A stretch of 64,000 nt of DNA, from assembly GCA_963921195.1 (NCBI GenBank), contig OY992537.1, forward strand, positions 36,007,410-36,071,409, written 5' to 3'. Each line of letters starts with the position of its first letter. Position 1 is the stretch's first letter. The notes beneath the pieces were generated by a model. It had not been told where the DNA came from. It saw nothing but the letters and a program-made list of their open reading frames with translations, and did not search any database. Shown piece after piece: positions 57,421 through 64,000 of this stretch. The DNA is from Pegoplata infirma. Its lineage: Eukaryota > Arthropoda > Insecta > Diptera > Anthomyiidae. The position numbers were made by a program, and so were the translations under genes.

Positions 57421-59497
57421 GCTATAAAAAATGAATACGCAATATTTTTTAATTCTTTCTCTTTTATTTGAAAGATACATTTTTAAAATTTTATAACACA
57501 AACTAAATTTGCCAGGGTTGCCACTAAACTGCAGAGCGCTTTTTTTAACGACAAAACCGGCTGTAGTTGTAGAGCAAAATCTACTGAACCGATTTTGATG
57601 ATTTTTTTATTTGTAGATTACACTGTGCAACAAATTTTGGGTCATCGCTTTGAGCCTCAATGCCTTCAACGCCATATGAAAGTAGACTATCAAATGGATA
57701 AATTCACCAAAGGGTTTTGCTAAGTCAGTTCGGATTTCTTTTTTATAGCCCACTGAAGTTTTAATTTTTTTTTATCAAAGGCATTTGAAAACGTTAAAAA
57801 TACTATAATAAAAACTCTTCTGAGCTTCCAAATGTGATTTGATGTCTGCAGTGAAATTGTATGGCGGTTCTTTTCTTAGAACATTTTAACCCTATTACTG
57901 CCATTTTAAGGGGTCATTTTAGTCATTTTTCAAAATCTAAACACAGAAGTCTAATAAAACGTCCATTTAGAGGGTTAAAATGTTCTACAAATATTTTCCT
58001 CATAAAATTTCACTAGGGATTATCGAATGTTCAAAGTTTGTGCCACATGCGCAAAATGCTTTAAAAGGGTTAAGTATAAATAATCAATGTTTGTTATTTT
58101 TTTTTATTAAAGCAGTGCTAAAAAACATCGACAAAAAACAGTGCAAATATACTACTGAGCTAAAAATTATATTCTGACGTGTTTTATAAAATTTTATGAT
58201 GATTCTTTTCTTTGACAAAATTAACCCTCTAGCTCCCGTTTTAAGGGGTCATTTTTGTTCTTTTTTAAAAGAAAGACAAAAAAGTCTTTAAAAAATGGCA
58301 GTTAGAGGGTTAAAATGTTCTACAAATATTTTCTGCATCAAATTTTACTAGGCATTTTTAGCATTTTACATAGTCCAAATGTATTTTTTGGCTTTGACGA
58401 TCCCTAGTAAAATTTGATGCAGAAAATATTTGTAGAACATTTTAACCCTCTAACAGTCTTTTTTTATAGACTTTTTTGTATTTCTTTTAAAAAAGGACAA
58501 AAATTACACCGTAAAACGGGAGCTAGAGGGTTAATTTGGTCAAAGAAAATAATCATCATAAAATTTTATAAAACACATCAGAATATAACTTTTAGCTCAG
58601 AAGTATATTTGCACTGTCTTTTGACGATATATTTTAACACTGCTTTGGTAAAAAAATTTACAAATATTAATTATTTATACTTAACTCTTTTTAAGCATTT
58701 TGCGCATGTGGCACAAACTTTGAACATTCGACAACCCCTAGTGAAATTTTATGAGGAAAATATTTGTGGAACATTTTAACCCTCTAAATGGACGTTTTAT
58801 TAGACTTCTGTGATTAGCTTTTTAAAAAGGACTAAAATGACCCCTTAAAATGACAGTTATAGGGTTAAAATGTTCTAAGAAAAGAACCGCCATACAATTT
58901 CACTTAAGATATCAAATCATATTTTGAAGCTCAGATGTGTTCTTCTTATAGTATTTTTGACGTTTTCCAAACGCCTTTGATAAAAAAATAAAAACTTCAG
59001 TGGGCTATAAAAAAGAAATCCGAACTGACTTTGCAAAACCCTTTGGTGATTTTGTCCACTTGATGGTCTACTTTCATATGGCGTTGAAGCCATTGAGGCT
59101 CATTTTTCTTGTTGCACAGTGTTATTAAAGTTGCTAGTACTTAATGTGGCCATTTTTTATAATTTGTGTGAAGAAAAGTAAATTTTTTCATTTTTTAAGT
59201 TTACATTAGCATAACTTACACACAAATCAATATTTTTTAAAAAATGGCCACGGTAGGTACTAGAGAATTCAATAATCTACAAATCTAAAAAAAAAATTCA
59301 TCAAAATTGGTTCAATAGTTTTTCTCTACTACTGCAGCCGATTTTGTCCTTTAAAAAAACTATACAATTGTGTGGCAACCTTGGCAATTCTAGTTGACCA
59401 AATTTTGTGTTAAAAAAATTTAAAAAAAGTATAACAATAATTTATCTTTCAAATTAAACAAACAAAATTAAAAAATATTGCGTTTTTATTTTTAACA
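57421..59497. repeat. 2.1-kb palindrome (hairpin repeat)
   Basis: The left arm 57421-58340 and right arm 58360-59497 are inverted copies: TACGCAATATTTTTTAATTC versus TTAAAAAATATTGCG at the tips, TTGCCAGGGTTGCCAC versus GTGTGGCAACCTTGGCAA, and CAGTGGGCTATAAAAAAGAA versus the complement. The arms also repeat TTAACCCTCTA and GAACATTTTAACCC several times. A half copy is at 42690-43160. The 121-residue frame at 58414-58779 lies in the right arm and has no domain. Confidence 0.88.
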
Positions 59498-60785
59498 TGA
59501 TAATGTTTTGAGGCTGGTGTCTAATTTTAAAAAAGTTGCAGGACGCCACCTCAGTTTGCCTAATCAACAATTAACGAAAAAGAAAACAAGAATTACTATT
59601 TTCATTTTCTTAAAACCAAAAATTTAATAACTTGGGTTTGTAACTTCGATAATAATTCGCCTCGTTATGAATAAAACCGTTTTTCACCAAAAAGTAATAT
59701 AATTATTTTTCAACAAAAAAAAAAAAAAAATTTTTTTCATCAAATTTTTTTTTTCATAAATTTTTTTTTTTTTTCATCAAAATTTTTTTTTTCATTAAAA
59801 TTTGTTTTTCATAAATTTTTTTATTTTTTCATCAATTTTTTTTTCATTAATTTTTTTTTCATCAAATTTTTTTTTTCATCAAATTTTTTTTTCATAAATT
59901 TTTTTTATCATATTTTTTATACCCTCCACTTAGTGATAAAGGGTATATATAAGTTTGTCATTCCGTTTGTAACTCACCGAAATATCTGTCTGGGACCCCA
60001 TAAAGTATATATATTCATGATGTCCGATCGATTCTAAGACATTCTAGCGATGTCCGTCTGTCTGTCTGTCTGTGGAAAATGCTATCACGGACAAAATGTT
60101 GCACAGAGATGACTGAAACTTAACATATTTATTGAAAGTTCTCCCGAGAAGTTTGGTATTGCATTTGAGCGATATCGGTTCAGCGGTTCAAAAGTTATGA
60201 ACGAAAATGTAAGCACACCTCAAAAATTTCAGTACATTCAACATAACCTAAAAAAACAAAATGCTTTAATTCGGCTTCTGGTTGACATATGTGAACATAA
60301 TTGAACAACAAATGGTATTTAAACAAGTACGAATATATTTTTTGACAAAAAAAGAAAAAAATCGCGGATTTTTTACCAACATTTTTTTTGCGGAAATTTT
60401 TTTTTTTTGTTTTTTTTAAAGTAATTTCCTTTTAAAAAAAGTTTTTTGCAATAATCTTTTTAAAATTGCGGAGGGTATCACTACATTCGGCAAGGCCGAA
60501 TTTAACTTTTTTACTTGTTTTCATTATTTTTTGTTTATCAAATTTTTTATTATAAATTTTTTTCTCACCAAAAATTTTTTTTTATTTTTTTTTTCATAAT
60601 TTTTTTTGACATCAAAAATTTGTCTTTTCATCAAAAACTTTTTTCTATCAAAGTTTTTTTTCACCAAAAATTTTGGGTTCATTAAATTTTTTTTAACATA
60701 ATTTTGTTTTTCGTGAAAAAAGTATTTTTTTTTACCAAAACTACTTTTTCACCAAGTCTAAGCTTTTCGCATAAAAGTTTTCCAT
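59494..60785 (+). repeat. Composite (TTTTTCATCA)n repeat, split by an INE-1-like copy
   Basis: It starts AACATGATAATGTTTTGAGG and AAGTTGCAGGACGCCACC; the CACCAGCTGGTG block is partly deleted. The array runs to 59915, is interrupted by the element at 59916-60521, and resumes to 60785, ending CAAGTCTAAGCTTTTCGC. Confidence 0.75.
59916..60521 (+). mobile_element. INE-1/Helentron-like element, third subfamily
   Basis: It starts TATACCCTCCACTTAGTGAT, contains GATGTCCGTCTGTCTGTC and ATCGGTTCAGCGGTTCAAAA, and ends GGAGGGTATCACTACATTCG, GCAAGGCCGAATTTAAC and TTACTTGTTT. It is a relative of 51364-52155. Confidence 0.88.
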
Positions 60786-61309
60786 TTTTATACCCTCCAA
60801 CCACAGTACTTTGTCGTTCCGTATGTAACGCATCGAAATATCGGTCTAGGACCCCATAAAGTATATATTTTATTGATCAATGATCGATTCTAAGACATTC
60901 TAGCGATGTCCGTCCGTCCGTCTGTCCGTCTGCCCGTCTGTCCGTCTGTAGAAGACACGATACAGTCCGAAATAAAAGAGCTAGACTTCCGACTTCAGGT
61001 TAAGTTCGGAAATGGGCAAAATCTGACCAAGGGGAAAAAAGTTCCCCCTTGGAGAACTAAACCAACCTAAGAAAAACCGCATTTTTTTAGGGTTTTTTGT
61101 ACTTTTGCTAAGCAAATGCAACATTCTTATCTCAAAAGAAGTTCAAAATCGCAAGGGGAAGGTGCCCCTAAAGTCTCCCACAAACCCCCCCCCCCCCCAA
61201 AAAAAAAAAAAAAAAGACGCCCCTGGATTTTTTTATATTGTTTTTTTTTTTACATTTTGGAGGGTATAAAAGATTCGGCACAGCCGAATGTTACACTCTC
61301 ACTTGTTTT
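60786..61309 (+). mobile_element. INE-1/Helentron-like element, both ends present
   Basis: It starts TATACCCTCCAACCACAG, has an expanded GTCCGTCTGTCCGTCTG block, and ends GGAGGGTATAAAAGATTCGG, the GGCACAGCCGAA hairpin and ACTCTCACTTGTTT. A C(12)A(18) run at 61187 matches the same spot in the copies at 18870 and 52614. Confidence 0.9.
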
Positions 61310-61590
61310 CTTTGGTGCCAAATCTTTTATTCTCTCCAAAATGTAAAAATACTTTTTTGCACTTATTTTTGCTCTAACTTACGAAATGTACAGCTGTTTT
61401 GGTTTTTTAATGGGGTCCTCGACTGATATTTCAATTCGTTTTGCATGGAATATCAATATAACATTATTTTTCTAAAACAACTTTGCTTTGGCAAATACAC
61501 CCAAATCTTCCGCGTAACATTATCATGATTTTATGTTTTGGGCAAGAGTACAACATTCGCAGGCATTTTTTTAGCTGTTTTACAATTTCT
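61310..61590 (-). mobile_element. INE-1-like 3' half (35698-type)
   Basis: TTTGGTGCCAAATCTTTTAT, GCAAATACACCCAAATCTTC and ACAACATTCGCAGGCATTTT match 53147-53426. It directly abuts the previous element, which was inserted at its 3' end. Confidence 0.75.
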
Positions 61591-61636
61591 CACATTAAGC
61601 CTGTTGTTTAAACCCTCTTAAGAAAAGCACAAAAAT

Positions 61637-61990
61637 CAAGTGAGAGTGTTAAATTCGTGTTTTTATACCTTCCAAAGGGTAAAAACACTTTTTTAAACTT
61701 AAGTAAAACAATTTTATTATATTTTATATCTACGCCCACAAAACGGGGCGGACTGAAAAACTTAAATTTTTAAGTCCTCTTAGTCCAAGTTGGCAATTTT
61801 AAGTGGTTGGTTTATTTCTTGAAAGATTCCTCCATCTAAGAACTTTACCTGCCTATGAACACAAGACATAACTGTGTCAAATTTCGTGAGTTTAACTCTT
61901 TTGGTCTGGACTGCAGCGGGCTTTCCACCGACGGATCGACAAACGAATATCGACAGAATGTCTTAGATAAGCTCTTTTGGTTTAAACTGC
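61637..61990 (-). mobile_element. Decayed INE-1-like fragment
   Basis: CAAGTGAGAGTGTTAAATTC, CACGCCCAC-like sequence at 61733, TGGTTGGTTTATTTCTTGAA and GACTGCA follow the family order on the minus strand. The start is missing. Confidence 0.6.
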
Positions 61991-61999
61991 ATCTTACTT

Positions 62000-64000
62000 T
62001 TCACAGACAGACGGATCCGATTTTGCCCGATTCACAAATTAACAGCTATTTTGGTTTGGACTAAAGATGGGCGCGAGAGTGAATTTTAACTCACACACGC
62101 TCATGAAATAAAAATATCCGTTACCTGGGTACAGAAATGGACTTTCCATTCCCGAATTGCCCTAGAAAAATTTGTTTATTGAATAAAAAAAAATTGGCCG
62201 GTTAGAGGTTTAATAGAACAATCAGTTTCCACCATTATTGGAGTTCATCTTAAAATAAGCAAACTAAAAACGCATTTAAAGCCCTATTTGTTATCATTAT
62301 CAATAAAATATTTTTTTCACTTTCAGATTGCTTTCACATGCAACCTCTTTTTAACCTTTCTAAATGCAATAATAAAAAATAAAATATATTTTTGTTTCTG
62401 CAACAAATTCCATTAGTTTGCGTTTTTACAACAACTAAACAATACTCACACCAAAAGTCCAAAAACAAAAAAAATAAATAAAGAGGGAAAACATAGTTCC
62501 GCAATTTGCACACATGCACCAAGGGTGCTCCCATGTTAAGACATCCCAACTAACAAACAAGCGTTGCAACCAATCTAACTAGCCAGCTAAACTGAACAAA
62601 AAATCATATACATAGTATACGTGGTGTGAGGCCAAAAACGAGAAAAAAGCAAAAACAGTAACAATTTTTCCAAGATTTTTCGCTTTGCCTTTTTTTGTTG
62701 TTGCTTTTTTGTTAATATCATGCAATGCGGGAGAAAATTCCAAAGCGTTTAAATTTGCATGCGTGCAACATGAAGCGTGCAATTTTTTCCCAGTTTCATT
62801 TTTTTATAACTTTTCTTCTGTCGCTATTTTACGTTTTGTTGCTACAAACTCTAACTTGTATTATTGGAAATATAGCAGCAGCATGCCTGCAGGCTAAAAA
62901 CTGTAGAGGAAAAACAAGGAAAAAATAAGAAGAAAAAAAGTTGCCAACTAAATTATTATGCATCTAAATTTCATGGCAATGAGACGACATATCACCTAGT
63001 GAGCGTATGAGTGACTAGGTGAGTAAATAAGTGACTTCTATGATATTATACGTACCACAATGATAATTTATGGACACGCATAATAATGGTGAAAGAACTA
63101 AATATGCAGATGAGTAAGAAGAAGTAGAAAAAAATCTAGAAAAATGGGTTAAACGTGTCAAAGTAGTTAATGTGTGACCAGAAAAGAAATAAAAAAAAAT
63201 TAAAAAGAAATAAAAATAAAAGAAATGTTAGCGAAGATAAATTAGAAAAAGTAGATAAAAACACTTACATAGGAAAAGAAATTGTCACTGTCGAAAAGTT
63301 CAAACTTCATTTTTGAGGTTTGTCGCAACTGGTCATTCAGTTGTCACAACCGGGGTCCGCATAAAGTATGCATTGGCCGCCAAAAAGTCAACGTAGTAGA
63401 ATTAACCACAAAGGTAACAATAATTCCTAATTTACAAAATCGATACAAAATCCAATTTTCCGAATCGGAATGGGATGAAACCAAAAGAAAATGAATGTTG
63501 ACATTTTACATAACTAAATCTTCGAGGCTTTTTTTTGGTTCTGTGGTAGAAGTTTTTTACACGCATTTAATGTTGATGATTTCAAAACATTCAAAAATTT
63601 GTATACTTAAAATGTCCTGCTTTAGAGGACACTGGTTAATTGTCATGTGGGATCCAGCGTCCGGTATGAATTTTGATGCAATCGATCCAGTACCAACTTA
63701 CTAAAAGCCAAATTATTAAAAATTAATCACTGTGCAGCGTTGCGTATGATTGCTATTTAAAGGCAATTACAAAATTAAGTATACGCCTCCTACAGTTTTT
63801 AAGTAATTATTATTATAACTTTAATAAAAGTTCATCAATTTTAAATGCGTGTAAAAAAATCTAGCACTGACCTAAAAAAAACCTTGAGGGTTTTGTTATG
63901 GAAAATATAAACTTTTATTTGACTTTGATTTCATCTTCTTCCGATTTCTGTTATTGCGCTGTGTTATTATCAAACATGTATTTTTTGCAAAAATTGATGT
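62000..64000. other. Stretch without a recognisable gene
   Basis: It is less repetitive than the rest of the window. Several 60-80-residue frames exist on both strands (for example 62685-62897 and 63282-63704), but none shows a domain, a start context or a splice pattern I could support. It could be unique intergenic or intronic DNA. Confidence 0.5.

Noticed and set aside
63282..63704. Two adjacent frames (70 and 69 residues) as an exon
   Set aside because: No recognised domain, different frames, and no supportable splice sites or start context.

Overview
The window looks like repeat-dense, AT-rich non-coding DNA from a higher fly (Brachycera, probably a calyptrate). The main reason is that many copies of one dispersed repeat share the hallmarks of the Drosophila INE-1/DINE-1 (Helentron-associated) family: a TATACCCTCC start, an AAAGTATATATATT block, a GTCCGTCCGTC block, and an ATTCGGCACAGCCGAAT hairpin followed by CACTTGTT. 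I found no convincing host protein-coding gene. Most open frames are chance frames in A/T runs, in satellites or in transposon ends. The organism call is an inference; the repeats are seen directly.

Layout. 1-5 kb: terminal-inverted-repeat (TIR) elements, a tandem-duplicated repeat, a CAGCAG minisatellite and a tRNA-like sequence. 5-12.7 kb: a Harbinger-type MITE, two INE-1-like copies, a Transib-like element with RSS-heptamer ends (10247-11650), and a hAT MITE with a perfect 8-bp target duplication. 12.8-17.3 kb: tRNA-like sequences and two decayed copies of a LINE with endonuclease and RNase H domains. 18.4-22.1 kb: INE-1-like copies, a palindromic 35-bp minisatellite and MITEs. 23.5-30.2 kb: a satellite whose ~47-bp unit carries doubled TATCGATA palindromes, split by a 2.5-kb foldback element that itself holds a nested MITE. 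31-34.5 kb: a ~146-bp tandem repeat, a 16-bp minisatellite and a foldback element. 35.7-43.2 kb: INE-1-like copies, two large hairpin-forming repeats, a nested hAT MITE and a hammerhead-ribozyme-like core. 43.6-49.7 kb: an old repeat split by two insertions, one holding a MITE made of GGGAATTCCC palindromes, the other holding a LINE tail. 50.7-62 kb: copies of a composite repeat containing (TTTTTCATCA)n and CACCAGCTGGTG, several INE-1-like copies, and a 2.1-kb palindrome. 62-64 kb: no recognisable feature.

No operon or pathway is present. The interest lies in the nesting of transposons. Target duplications and empty sites inside the window fix several element boundaries, and several repeats concentrate palindromic motifs that match known transcription-factor or recombinase sites. 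The functional readings are inference; the boundaries and motifs are read from the sequence.
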